Shown in pieces: positions 35,908-44,415 of a DNA stretch of 64,000 nt. The number at the start of each line of letters is the position of its first letter. Positions within the stretch are counted from its first letter, which is position 1. Origin of the DNA: Edwardsiella anguillarum (GTDB lineage Bacteria > Pseudomonadota > Gammaproteobacteria > Enterobacterales > Enterobacteriaceae); NCBI RefSeq assembly GCF_008801815.1, contig NZ_VZOX01000003.1; one strand, given 5' to 3'. The position numbers were made by a program, and so were the translations under genes. Below the pieces are notes generated by a model, which was not told the DNA's origin, did no database searches, and saw only the letters and a list, made by a program, of their open reading frames with translations.

Positions 35908-37047
35908 ATGGGTAATTTTGGACTAGACACCCGCTGGCGTCGCGCCGGCGCCTGGCTGACCGGCATGCTGCTGGCGCTGGGGCTGCTGAGCCAGGGGGCG
36001 CAGGCCGAGCGTATCCGCGATCTCACCTCCATCCAGGGCGTACGTAACAACGCCCTGATCGGCTATGGCCTGGTGGTGGGACTGGACGGCACCGGCGATC
36101 AGACCATGCAGACGCCGTTTACCACGCAGAGTCTGAACAACATGCTGTCCCAGCTGGGGATCACCGTTCCCCCCGGAACCAACATGCAGCTGAAAAACGT
36201 GGCGGCGGTGATGGTGACGGCCAACCTGCCGCCGTTCTCCCGTCCGGGCCAGACCATCGACGTGGTGGTCTCCTCGATGGGTAACGCCAAGAGCCTGCGC
36301 GGCGGCACCCTGCTGATGACGCCGCTGAAGGGCGTGGATAATCAGGTCTATGCGCTGGCGCAGGGCAACGTGCTGGTCGGCGGTGCCGGCGCGTCGGCGG
36401 GCGGCAGCAGCGTACAGGTAAACCAGCTGTCCGGCGGCCGTATCAGCGGCGGTGCCACCATTGAGCGGGCAGTGCCGACCACCTTCGGCAACAGCAACGT
36501 GATTAATCTGGAGCTGAATAACGAAGACTTCACCCTGGCGCAGCACATCAGCGATGCCATCAACCGCGCCAACGGCCTGGGTGCCGCGACGCCGCTGGAC
36601 GCCCGTACCGTGCAGGTGCTGGTGCCGCAGGGGGGCAGCAATCAGGTGCGCGCGCTGGCCAACATTCAGAATATCGAGGTGAACGTCGGCACCTTCGACG
36701 CCAAGGTGATCCTCAACTCACGCACCGGCTCGGTGGTGATGAACCGCAACGTTGAACTGGATTCGTGCGCGGTGGCGCAGGGCAACCTGTCAGTGGTCGT
36801 CGATCGCCAGCTGAACGTCAGCCAGCCGAATACGCCGTTTGGCGGCGGGCAGACGGTGGTGACGCCGAATACCCAGATCTCGGTCAATCAGAGCGGCGGT
36901 GCCCTGCATCAGGTGCGGGCCGGCGCCAACCTGAACAGCGTGGTGCGCGCGCTGAACGCGCTGGGCGCGACGCCGAACGATCTGATGTCGATCCTGCAGG
37001 CGATGCAAAGCGCAGGCTGCCTGCGCGCCAAGCTGGAGATCATCTGA
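35908..37047 (+). CDS. flgI: Flagellar P-ring protein FlgI
   Basis: 379 residues from the ATG at 35908, with a long signal peptide ending LLSQGAQA, after which the mature chain begins ERIRDLTSIQGVRNNALIG. That start is strongly conserved in FlgI. The chain contains GTGDQTMQTPFTTQSLNNML and the cysteine pair (DSCAVAQ and SAGCLRAK) whose disulfide stabilises the protein. It forms the periplasmic P ring around the rod with help from FlgA. Its stop overlaps the flgJ start by one base (TGATG). Confidence 0.96.
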   Translation: MGNFGLDTRWRRAGAWLTGMLLALGLLSQGAQAERIRDLTSIQGVRNNALIGYGLVVGLDGTGDQTMQTPFTTQSLNNMLSQLGITVPPGTNMQLKNVAAVMVTANLPPFSRPGQTIDVVVSSMGNAKSLRGGTLLMTPLKGVDNQVYALAQGNVLVGGAGASAGGSSVQVNQLSGGRISGGATIERAVPTTFGNSNVINLELNNEDFTLAQHISDAINRANGLGAATPLDARTVQVLVPQGGSNQVRALANIQNIEVNVGTFDAKVILNSRTGSVVMNRNVELDSCAVAQGNLSVVVDRQLNVSQPNTPFGGGQTVVTPNTQISVNQSGGALHQVRAGANLNSVVRALNALGATPNDLMSILQAMQSAGCLRAKLEII

Positions 37048-38009
37048 TGGCCGACGATAGCCTGGCGTTTAGCAGCGCGGCCTATGATGCGCAGGCGCTC
37101 AACTCGCTGAAATACAGTGCGGCCGGCGGCTCCGATAAGGCGCTGCGGGAAACCGCGCGCCAGATGGAGGGGATGTTCGTCCAGATGATGCTGAAAAGCA
37201 TGCGTCAGGCGACGCCGCAGGAGGGGATCCTCGACAGCGAACAGAGCCGCCTGTACACCTCGCTCTACGATCAGCAGGTAGCGCAGGAGATGTCAGCCGG
37301 TAAGGGGATGGGGATCGCGGATATGCTGTATAAGCAGATGCGCGGCGTCCATCAGGCCCAGGCGCATATCCCCGATAGCGTCGGGGTGGCGCCGATGGCG
37401 CTGGATGGCGAAACCATTAACAGCATGCCGATTCATGCCCTGGAACAGGTGATGCGTCGCGCGATGCCGCGCATCCCCCACGGTGGGGCGGCGCTGCCGC
37501 TGCCGAACAGCAACGGTGAGTTTGTCTCCCAGCTGAGCCTGCCGGCCCAGCTGGCCAGCCGCCAGAGCGGGATCCCCCATCAGCTGATTATGGCGCAGGC
37601 CGCGCTGGAGTCGGGTTGGGGGCAGCGGGAGATCCCGGGGGCCCACGGCGGGCGCAGCTATAACCTGTTCGGTATTAAGGCCGGGAAAAACTGGGACGGT
37701 CCGACGACCGAGGTCACCACCACCGAGTATGAGAACGGCGTGGCGGTGAAAACCCGCGCCCGCTTCCGGGTCTACGGCTCCTACTTTGAGGCGATCAATG
37801 ACTATATCGGCATGCTGACCAACAACCCGCGCTACGCGGCGGTGGTCAATGCCGATACCCCGGAGCAGGCGGCGCATGCCTTGCAGCGCGCCGGCTACGC
37901 CACGGATCCGAACTACGCCAGCAAGCTGGTGCAGCTGATCGGCCAGATCAAGCAGGCTGGCCACCGGGTGGTGCAGGCCTATACCCACGATTTGGCGAAT
38001 CTGTTTTAG
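37047..38009 (+). CDS. flgJ: FlgJ, rod-cap protein with peptidoglycan hydrolase domain
   Basis: 320 residues. The N-terminal rod-cap region (about 1-110, with ETARQMEGMFVQMMLKSMRQ) is joined to a C-terminal glucosaminidase-family domain (about 155-320; SGIPHQLIMAQAALESGWGQ contains the catalytic Glu). This dual form is typical of gamma- and beta-proteobacteria. It caps the growing rod and opens the peptidoglycan. It is the last gene of the flgB operon. Confidence 0.95.
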   Translation: MADDSLAFSSAAYDAQALNSLKYSAAGGSDKALRETARQMEGMFVQMMLKSMRQATPQEGILDSEQSRLYTSLYDQQVAQEMSAGKGMGIADMLYKQMRGVHQAQAHIPDSVGVAPMALDGETINSMPIHALEQVMRRAMPRIPHGGAALPLPNSNGEFVSQLSLPAQLASRQSGIPHQLIMAQAALESGWGQREIPGAHGGRSYNLFGIKAGKNWDGPTTEVTTTEYENGVAVKTRARFRVYGSYFEAINDYIGMLTNNPRYAAVVNADTPEQAAHALQRAGYATDPNYASKLVQLIGQIKQAGHRVVQAYTHDLANLF

Positions 38010-38044
38010 TCCCCCGCAGCGCCGCGACGGGCGGCGAAAAATAT

Positions 38045-38071
38045 TTAAGTTTTGAGCCGCCCGGCCGATAA
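38045..38071 (+). promoter_or_regulatory. Sigma-28 (FliA) promoter of flgKL
   Basis: TTAAGTTT, exactly 11 bases, GCCGATAA. The -10 is a perfect consensus match and the -35 differs at one base. It lies 66 bases upstream of flgK and gives late (class 3) expression of flgKL. Confidence 0.93.
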
Positions 38072-38087
38072 ACAGAGTAACAGTAAG

Positions 38088-38120
38088 AGCCCGTAGATCT
38101 CCCGGCAGCGGGCTTTTTTA
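38088..38120 (+). terminator. Hairpin with T-run between the flgK promoter and flgK
   Basis: Stem AGCCCG/CGGGCT (38088-38093 with 38109-38114), a 15-base loop and six T. It would terminate flgBCDEFGHIJ transcripts, but it also lies inside the 5' leader of the sigma-28 flgK transcript. Confidence 0.7.
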
Positions 38121-38136
38121 GTGCAAAGGAAACCGC

Positions 38137-39777
38137 ATGGCTAACTTAATCAACAACGCAATGAGCGGTCTGAGCGCCGCGCAGACGGCGCTTGCTGTCA
38201 CCAGCAATAACATCAATAACGTGTATACCGCAGGTTATAACCGCCAAACCGTCAGCTTTGCCGAAAACAACGGCACCAGCACGCCGGCCGGTTTTATCGG
38301 TAACGGGGTGGTGGTCAGCGGGATCAACCGCGAATACAACCAGTTCATCGTTAATCAGCTGCGCCAGGGACAGAGCGATTTAGCGACGACGTCGACCTAT
38401 CACAAGCAGATTTCCCAGATTGACAACCTGCTGGCCGACAGCACCAACAGCCTGTCCGCCAATATGCAGAACTTCTTTAAGAACCTGCAAAACCTGGTGA
38501 GCTACCCGAGCGACTCCGCCGCGCGTCAGACGGTGATTTCCAATGCCAATGGCCTGACGGCCCAGTTTAAAACCACCGATGCGTATCTGCGTAATTTGGA
38601 AAGCAGCACCAACGTGACGGTGAGCAATAACGCCGAACAGATTAACGACTATGCCAAGCAGATCGCCAATCTGAACAACCGCATCTCCGAGCTGACCGGC
38701 GCTAGCGGCGGCACCGCGCCCAACGATCTGCTGGATCTGCGCGACAAAATGGCCAGCGAGCTGAATCAGATCGTCAATGTCGATATCAGCATGCAGGACG
38801 GGGCGATGAATGTTTCGTTTGCCGGCGGCCTGTCGCTGGTGCAGGGGGGCGATGCCTACAGCGTGAAGGCGGTGCCATCCAGCAGCGATCCGTCGCGGAC
38901 CACGCTGGCCTACGATCGCGGCAACGGCCTGAGCGAAGTGCCCGAAGCGCGCATCAGCGGCGGCAGCATGGCCGGTATCTTCCGCTTCCGCAATGAGGCG
39001 CTGGATAATACCCGTAATCAGCTGGGGCAGATTGCGCTGAGCATGGCTAACGCGTTTAACCAGGTTCAGTCGGAAGGGGTTGACCTCAACGGCGACAAGG
39101 GCGGCGATCTGTTTGGATTTGGTCAGCCGGAGAGCCTGGCTAATACTAATAACACCTCGAAGACGTCGCTGTCGGCCAGCTATGACGATATCTCCAAGGT
39201 GCAGGCCACCGACTATCGCATCGATTTTAAAGACGGTAAGTGGAACGTCACCCGTCTGGCGGATGGAACCCATCAGACGATAACGCCGGAGGCCGACGGT
39301 GGTGATACGGTGCTGAAGTTTGACGGGCTGAAGGTGAAGATTAACGATACGCCGGCGGAGAACGATAGCTTTAAGCTGCGCACCACCTCCACCGCCATCA
39401 GCGGTTTTGACGTCAAGATCAGCGATCCGGCGAAGATTGCCGCCGGGAGCGCCAAAGGCGAGGTGGGCGACAACACCAACGCACAGAAGATGCTGGATCT
39501 GCAGAATCAGAAGATCGTCGGCGGCAAGGCTACCCTGAGCGGCGCCTACGCCGGGCTGGTGGGCACCATCGGTAACCAGACCAACGGCGCCAAGGTGGAC
39601 AGCACGGCCCAGGGCAACGTGGTGAAGCAGCTGACCAAAGAGCAGCAGTCCGTTTCCGGGGTAAACCTGGACGAAGAGTACGGCGACCTGGTGCGTTTTC
39701 AACAGTATTACATGGCGAATGCGCAGGTGATCCAGACTGCCACGTCGATGTTTAATGCTCTGCTTGACATTCGATAA
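38137..39777 (+). CDS. flgK: Hook-filament junction protein FlgK
   Basis: 546 residues, about the length of the E. coli protein. The N-terminal D0/D1 helices (LINNAMSGLSAAQTALAVTS and NNINNVYTAGYNRQ) and the C-terminal GVNLDEEYGDLVRFQQYYMA and IQTATSMFNALLDIR helices are intact. FlgK is the first junction protein (HAP1) between hook and filament. Its chaperone FlgN is encoded in the same cluster. Confidence 0.97.
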   Translation: MANLINNAMSGLSAAQTALAVTSNNINNVYTAGYNRQTVSFAENNGTSTPAGFIGNGVVVSGINREYNQFIVNQLRQGQSDLATTSTYHKQISQIDNLLADSTNSLSANMQNFFKNLQNLVSYPSDSAARQTVISNANGLTAQFKTTDAYLRNLESSTNVTVSNNAEQINDYAKQIANLNNRISELTGASGGTAPNDLLDLRDKMASELNQIVNVDISMQDGAMNVSFAGGLSLVQGGDAYSVKAVPSSSDPSRTTLAYDRGNGLSEVPEARISGGSMAGIFRFRNEALDNTRNQLGQIALSMANAFNQVQSEGVDLNGDKGGDLFGFGQPESLANTNNTSKTSLSASYDDISKVQATDYRIDFKDGKWNVTRLADGTHQTITPEADGGDTVLKFDGLKVKINDTPAENDSFKLRTTSTAISGFDVKISDPAKIAAGSAKGEVGDNTNAQKMLDLQNQKIVGGKATLSGAYAGLVGTIGNQTNGAKVDSTAQGNVVKQLTKEQQSVSGVNLDEEYGDLVRFQQYYMANAQVIQTATSMFNALLDIR

Positions 39778-39791
39778 GGGGATACACCGCC

Positions 39792-40727
39792 ATGCGCTTA
39801 AGCACTAGCATGATATATCAGCAGAATATGAACGGCGTTCTCGATGCCCAGTCGGAGTGGCAGCGCATCGGGGCGCAGCTGGACAGCGGTAAGAAAGTGA
39901 TCAATCCCTCGGACGATCCGCTGGGCTCCTCCCAGCTGGTGGGGCTGAACCAGGCCAAGTCCATGAACGAACAGTACGGCATGGCCCGTGGCTATGCGCG
40001 TCAGAGCACCTCCATGGAGGAGAGCGTGCTGCAGCAGGTAACTAACGTGTTGCAGAACGCCACGCCGGTGTTGGTCGACGGGATGTCCTCCGGGACCAAG
40101 AGCGACGACGATCGCGCGGCGATCGCGACCCAGCTGGAGAGTATGCGCGATCAGCTGCTTAACCTGGCCAACAGCACCGACGGCAACGGACGCTATATCT
40201 TTGCCGGCTATAAGAGCGATGCGGCGCCGTTCACCAAGGGGGCGGCCAGCGAGGTCACCTATGGTGGGGGCAACAAGGCGCTGACCCAGCAGGTGGATGC
40301 GGCGCGTACCATGACCGTGAGCCATACGGGCAACCAGGTGTTCCAACCCGGCACGGGCGAGCAGGATATCTTTGCCTCGCTGCAGCAGTCGATCGATGCG
40401 CTGAAGACGCCGCTGGAAGGCACCGACGATGCCGCGAAGAAAGCGGTTGCAGACAAGCTCGACTCGGCCAACCGCGGGCTGCGTAATTCGCTGAATAACG
40501 TCTCCCGGGTACGCGCCGAACTGGGGACCCAACTGAACGAGCTGGACTCGCTGGACGCCATCGGCGATGAAAATGCGATCACCTATAAGACGCGTATCAG
40601 CAGCGTACAGGATGTGGACTGGAATCAGGCCATCACCGACTACACGTTCCGCCAGGTTTCGCTGCAGGCCTCCTATAAGGTCTTCTCGGATATGCAGGGG
40701 ATGTCGCTGTTTCAGATGATGCGTTAA
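39792..40727 (+). CDS. flgL: Hook-filament junction protein FlgL
   Basis: 311 residues with flagellin-like ends. The N-terminal MRLSTSMIYQQNMNGVLDAQ and the VINPSDDPLGSSQLVGLNQ region match FlgL (HAP3), as does the C-terminal YKVFSDMQGMSLFQMMR. It is the second junction protein and the base for flagellin polymerisation. It lies 14 bases after flgK and is followed by a strong terminator at 40756. The flagellin gene is not in the window. Confidence 0.96.
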   Translation: MRLSTSMIYQQNMNGVLDAQSEWQRIGAQLDSGKKVINPSDDPLGSSQLVGLNQAKSMNEQYGMARGYARQSTSMEESVLQQVTNVLQNATPVLVDGMSSGTKSDDDRAAIATQLESMRDQLLNLANSTDGNGRYIFAGYKSDAAPFTKGAASEVTYGGGNKALTQQVDAARTMTVSHTGNQVFQPGTGEQDIFASLQQSIDALKTPLEGTDDAAKKAVADKLDSANRGLRNSLNNVSRVRAELGTQLNELDSLDAIGDENAITYKTRISSVQDVDWNQAITDYTFRQVSLQASYKVFSDMQGMSLFQMMR

Positions 40728-40755
40728 ACGCCTTCTGCGTCGGATCAGAATAGGG

Positions 40756-40782
40756 ACGCGGCCTTCGGGCCGCGTTTTTTTT
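40756..40782 (+). terminator. Rho-independent terminator of flgKL
   Basis: An 8-bp stem ACGCGGCC/GGCCGCGT with a UUCG tetraloop and eight following T. Confidence 0.95.
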
Positions 40783-41399
40783 GCTCTGCCTTCTGCGCCA
40801 GGCCTGGGGGAATTGCCCGCCATGCGTCAGTGTGCAAGCCCCCTGACCATGCTGTTAACGCGCCTTACGCCAAGGGGCGAGCAAGCCATCGCCATGCGGC
40901 TAGGGCGTCCCCCGAAGAGGGGGCGGGCTTTATGGGGGATCGGCAGGTCAGGCGTAGCCTGACGTTTGGCGGTTTGGCGCAGAGGTCCGGAGAGCGAGGA
41001 ATGGGGCGGAGGGCTCTACGCTGAGACGATGGATACGCCGCGCCGCGGAGGAGCACATCCCGCCCGAGGGAAGCGATGCGCTGAGGGCGCCGTTATCGCC
41101 CGCGTATTCCGCTAGCCCGTTGACGGACAGGCGCGAACCCATCAGCGGCGAACGTCCGGTGGCGCGGCGCCGGATGCGCCGGCAAGAACATGCGCTCGGC
41201 GCAGGTAGCCTCTTCGGCCGGGGCGGCGGAGAGGGATGGCCTGCCTGTCGTTCTGGGCGAAGGTGAAAGCGCAGGAGGGATCACAGGGAATCTGCACTGA
41301 GACGGGAGCACAATAGGCTGAGACGTTGCCACATGTTGTTACATCGGCGCCTTGGGTATAACGGGTGAGGTTTATTTATCCCCTAAAGGAGCTCCTCTC
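40783..41399. other. Gene-free 617-base interval
   Basis: I see no coding sequence with family resemblance, ribosome site or plausible composition. The short open frames are low-complexity Arg/Ala/Pro translations typical of GC-rich noncoding DNA. There is no tRNA, CRISPR or transposase remnant. The last 60 bases probably hold the promoter of the rclC-like gene. The rest could be decayed genes or an RNA that cannot be recognised from a single sequence. Confidence 0.6.
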
Positions 41400-41987
41400 A
41401 TGTCGACACTTTACCAGCGCCTCGCGCAGCAGCAGGCGCTCGCCGCCACGCTCTGTCGCTTGGCCATCGCCTTGGTCTTTCTCTGGATCGGCCTGCTGAA
41501 GTTTATCCCCTATGAGGCCGACAGCATCGTGCCCTTTGTCGCCAATAGTCCGTTCATGTCCTTCTTCTATAACGATCCGGCTAACTATGCCTCGTTTATA
41601 AATCACGAAGGGGAATTGATCGAGGCGCACCGAGCCTGGCATCAGGCCAACAATACCTACGGCTACTCCACGGGCCTCGGCGTGATCGAGGTGGTGTTCA
41701 GCCTGTTGATCCTGGCGCACTACGTTTCGCCGCGCATCGGCTTCTGGGGGGCGACGCTCGCCTTCCTGACCCCTTTCGTCACCCTGACATTCTTGATCTT
41801 TACCCCGGAGACCTGGGTGCATGGCGCTGACGCCCATACCGGATTTCCCTACCTCTCCGGAGCCGGGCGACTGGTATTGAAGGATGTGATTATGCTGGCG
41901 GCGGCCTTTGTGGCCATGGTGCACTCGGCCAACTGCATCGTCGCCTCATCCCGCACCTGCCAGGCGCGGCTGCGTGCGCCGGCCTGA
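41400..41987 (+). CDS. RclC/YkgB-like (DUF417) inner membrane protein
   Basis: 195 residues from the ATG at 41400, preceded by AAAGGAG. It has four hydrophobic segments. The protein resembles E. coli RclC (YkgB) along its whole length, for example IALVFLWIGLLKFIPYEADS, FVANSPFMSFFY, HQANNTYGYSTGLGVIEV and HTGFPYLSGAGRLVLKD. RclC contributes to survival of reactive chlorine stress in E. coli, where it lies beside rclA and rclB. Neither is present here; the neighbour is an exported hydrolase 49 bases downstream, so the two are probably one operon with a modified role. Confidence 0.85.
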   Translation: MSTLYQRLAQQQALAATLCRLAIALVFLWIGLLKFIPYEADSIVPFVANSPFMSFFYNDPANYASFINHEGELIEAHRAWHQANNTYGYSTGLGVIEVVFSLLILAHYVSPRIGFWGATLAFLTPFVTLTFLIFTPETWVHGADAHTGFPYLSGAGRLVLKDVIMLAAAFVAMVHSANCIVASSRTCQARLRAPA

Positions 41988-42036
41988 GTGACGGGGCACG
42001 TTAGCAGCGCGTGACTTATCACAGCGAGGAAATCAT

Positions 42037-42885
42037 ATGAAGCAGAAAGCAGAGCCGCAGTTGGAACAGCCGATGGTTCGGCGTGAAGCGATCGGTAAAG
42101 GGGTCAGGCTGGCCGTCGCCGGCGTCGGGTTGGTCGCCATGGGATCGACGCTGGCGCACGCCGCCAGCGGTGATAAGGCTAATGACGATCCCTACGCGGA
42201 GCCGAAGGCGTATGGCTTGCCGCGCCTCGGCGTCAATTTACAGAAGCCACGGGTGGCGCTGGTGGTGGTCGATCCGCAGATCGACTTCCTCAGCCCGAAG
42301 GGGGCCGGCTGGTCGGTGCTCGGGGAGAGCGTGACGGAGAATAACACCGTCGCGCACCTGGAGGCGCTGTTTCGCCAGGCTAAGCGCCAGGGGATGCTGG
42401 TGGCGGTCTCCCCCCACTACTATTATCCCTACGATCATCAATGGCTATTCGGCGGGCCGGGTGAGCACTTTATGCATAATACCCCTATGTTCGACCGGAA
42501 GGGGCCGTTGACGCTGGAGGGGTTCAACGATTCGGGTGCGGATTTCATGCCGCAGTTTAAGCCCTATATCCTGGACGGTGAAACCATCATCGCCTCACCG
42601 CATAAGATCTTCGGCCCGGAGAGTAACGATCTGGCGCTTCAGCTGCGCAAGCGGGGGATCTCGCAGATCCTGCTGGCTGGCATGGCGGCCAACCTGTGCA
42701 TCGAATCGCATCTGCGTGAGCTGGTGGAGCAGGGCTTCGAGGTGGTGGTGGTGAAAGATGCCACCGCCGGGCCACGCGCGCCGGAGGGGGACGGTTATCA
42801 GGCGGCGCTGATCAACTACCGCTTCATCGCCAACGATCTGTGGACGACGGCGGAAACCCTCAAGCGCATGGCCGCCCTGAGCTAA
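42037..42885 (+). CDS. Isochorismatase-fold cysteine hydrolase, probably exported
   Basis: A 282-residue protein. Residues 73-275 form an isochorismatase-like domain with the Asp-Lys-Cys triad Asp79 (VVVDPQIDF), Lys190 (SPHKIFGPES) and Cys221 (MAANLCIESH). Before it is a 43-residue leader with VRREAIGKG, a hydrophobic stretch LAVAGVGLVAMGSTL and an AHAA cleavage site. This resembles a twin-arginine signal, so the enzyme is likely periplasmic, which is unusual for this mostly cytoplasmic family. It could hydrolyse an amide or N-carbamoyl compound, but the substrate is unknown. It is co-transcribed with the rclC-like gene. Confidence 0.78.
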   Translation: MKQKAEPQLEQPMVRREAIGKGVRLAVAGVGLVAMGSTLAHAASGDKANDDPYAEPKAYGLPRLGVNLQKPRVALVVVDPQIDFLSPKGAGWSVLGESVTENNTVAHLEALFRQAKRQGMLVAVSPHYYYPYDHQWLFGGPGEHFMHNTPMFDRKGPLTLEGFNDSGADFMPQFKPYILDGETIIASPHKIFGPESNDLALQLRKRGISQILLAGMAANLCIESHLRELVEQGFEVVVVKDATAGPRAPEGDGYQAALINYRFIANDLWTTAETLKRMAALS

Positions 42886-42920
42886 TGACGCACGGCGCGC
42901 ATAGGCAACCTCAGGGATAT

Positions 42921-42959
42921 AAAAAACGGCGGGCCCCCGGAGAAGGGTGGCCCGCCGTA
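42921..42959 (-). terminator. Rho-independent terminator of aspC
   Basis: A 10-bp stem ACGGCGGGCC/GGCCCGCCGT with an internal CCCGGAGAAGGGT loop. The A6 run on the plus strand forms the U-tract for the minus-strand aspC transcript. Its stem may also end the plus-strand operon at 42885, although no T-run follows on that side. Confidence 0.88.
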
Positions 42960-42974
42960 TGCGCTATCCCACGG

Positions 42975-44168
42975 TTATTTCAGTACGGCGGCGATGGCTT
43001 CGCACAGCGGCGCCATATTGTCCGGCGTCATCCCCGCCACGTTGATGCGCCCAGAGCTGACGGCGTAGACGCCGAACTCGTCGCGCAGACGGCCTACCTG
43101 CTCTTTGGTCAGCCCGCTGAAGGAGAACATGCCGTTTTGGTGGATGATAAAGCTGAAGTCACGATCGGCGCCTTTCTCCTGCAGGGTATTCACGAACAGC
43201 TGGCGCATCCGTTGGATGCGCTGGCGCATATCGGTCAGCTCCTGCTCCCAGATGGCGCGCAGCGCATCGTTGCCCAGAATGGTGGCGACGATCGCGCCGC
43301 CGTGGGCCGGCGGGTTGGAGTAGTTGGCACGGATCACCGCCTTGATCTGGCTGAAGGCGTTGGCGGCGCTGCCGCTATCGGCGGCGATCAGGGTACAGGC
43401 GCCGACGCGCTCGTTGTACAGGCCAAAGTTCTTGGAGTAGGAGCTGCAGACGATCAGCTCGTCGTGGCGGGCCGCAAAGAGGCGCAGCCCCTGCGCGTCC
43501 TCTTCCAGCCCGTGGGCAAAGCCCTGATAGGCGAAGTCGAACAGCGGCAGCCAGCCATTGCTGCGGGACATCTCCGCTAGGGCCTCCCACTGCGCCGCGG
43601 TTGGGTCAATCCCCGTCGGGTTATGGCAACAGCCGTGGAACAGCACCACGTCGCCGGGCTGTGCCTGGGAGAGGCTCTCCTGCAGCGCGGCAAAGTCCAG
43701 ACAGTGGTTATCGGCGTCATAGTAGGCGTATTCGCACACCTCCAGCCCGGCGGCGCTGAAAACGCTGCGGTGGTTCGGCCAGCTGGGGTTGCTCACCCAG
43801 ATACGTTTGGCGCTGGTTTTACTGGCCAGGAAGTCGGCGGCGACGCGCAGCGCTCCGGTGCCACCGGGCGTCTGCGCCGCGAGCGCCCTCCCGGCGCTGA
43901 TAATCGGGCTGTCGCTGCCCAGCAGCAGTGCCAGGGTCCGCTGGCCGAAGGCGGCGATCCCGTCGATGCTCAGGTAGTTCTTGCTGGTCTCATGCTCCAG
44001 CAGATACTGCTCGGCCTTTTTAACGCTGGTCAGCACCGGTGTATTACCGCTTTCGTCTTTATAGACGCCGATGCCCAGGTTGATTTTATGCGGGCGCGCA
44101 TCGGCGCGAAACAGGTCGGCCAGCCCCAGGATTGGATCGGCGGGTGCAGCAGGGATGTTTTCAAACAT
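42975..44168 (-). CDS. aspC: Aspartate aminotransferase AspC
   Basis: 397 residues from the ATG at 44168 (MFENIPAAPADPILGLADLF). The frame is open for 75 codons upstream, but this start matches E. coli AspC, which has 396. PLP is held by Lys246 in SSYSKNFGLYNER, with CHNPTGIDPT and the QTPGGTGALRVAADF loop also present. It interconverts aspartate/2-oxoglutarate and oxaloacetate/glutamate in the cytoplasm. The order aspC-ompF-asnS-pncB on one strand is the enterobacterial arrangement. Confidence 0.96.
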   Translation of the reverse strand: MFENIPAAPADPILGLADLFRADARPHKINLGIGVYKDESGNTPVLTSVKKAEQYLLEHETSKNYLSIDGIAAFGQRTLALLLGSDSPIISAGRALAAQTPGGTGALRVAADFLASKTSAKRIWVSNPSWPNHRSVFSAAGLEVCEYAYYDADNHCLDFAALQESLSQAQPGDVVLFHGCCHNPTGIDPTAAQWEALAEMSRSNGWLPLFDFAYQGFAHGLEEDAQGLRLFAARHDELIVCSSYSKNFGLYNERVGACTLIAADSGSAANAFSQIKAVIRANYSNPPAHGGAIVATILGNDALRAIWEQELTDMRQRIQRMRQLFVNTLQEKGADRDFSFIIHQNGMFSFSGLTKEQVGRLRDEFGVYAVSSGRINVAGMTPDNMAPLCEAIAAVLK

Positions 44169-44352
44169 GCGAGAGCTTCCATGTGTCCAGTTAAGCCAGT
44201 GAAGGGACAGATTACCGCTATGGAAAACCCTTGCCAACCGTTTGGCTGAAAAAGACGATAAAGTGGCGCGCAGGGCGGGGAATACGGAATAAATACTGCA
44301 AAAACAAACGCAAGCAGCACGGCACCGAGCGCCGGCGGCGCGCAAAAAAACA

Positions 44353-44379
44353 TAAAAAAGCAGGGCCTGAGCCCTGCCT
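44353..44379 (-). terminator. Rho-independent terminator of ompF
   Basis: Stem GCAGGGC/GCCCTGC (44360-44366 with 44371-44377) and loop CTGA, with A6 on the plus strand giving the minus-strand U-run. It lies about 37 bases past the porin stop codon. Confidence 0.9.
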
Positions 44380-44415
44380 GATAGGATATCCATGGCGACC
44401 GGTGGCCGCGCGGGA

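Noticed and set aside
38380..39702. 440-codon minus-strand open frame opposite flgK
   Set aside because: It lies entirely within flgK, and its composition (Gln, His, Arg, Val-rich) is that of an antisense shadow.
40830..41142. Short Arg/Ala-rich open frames in the gap after flgL
   Set aside because: They have no ribosome sites, biased composition and overlapping opposite frames, as expected of GC-rich noncoding DNA.
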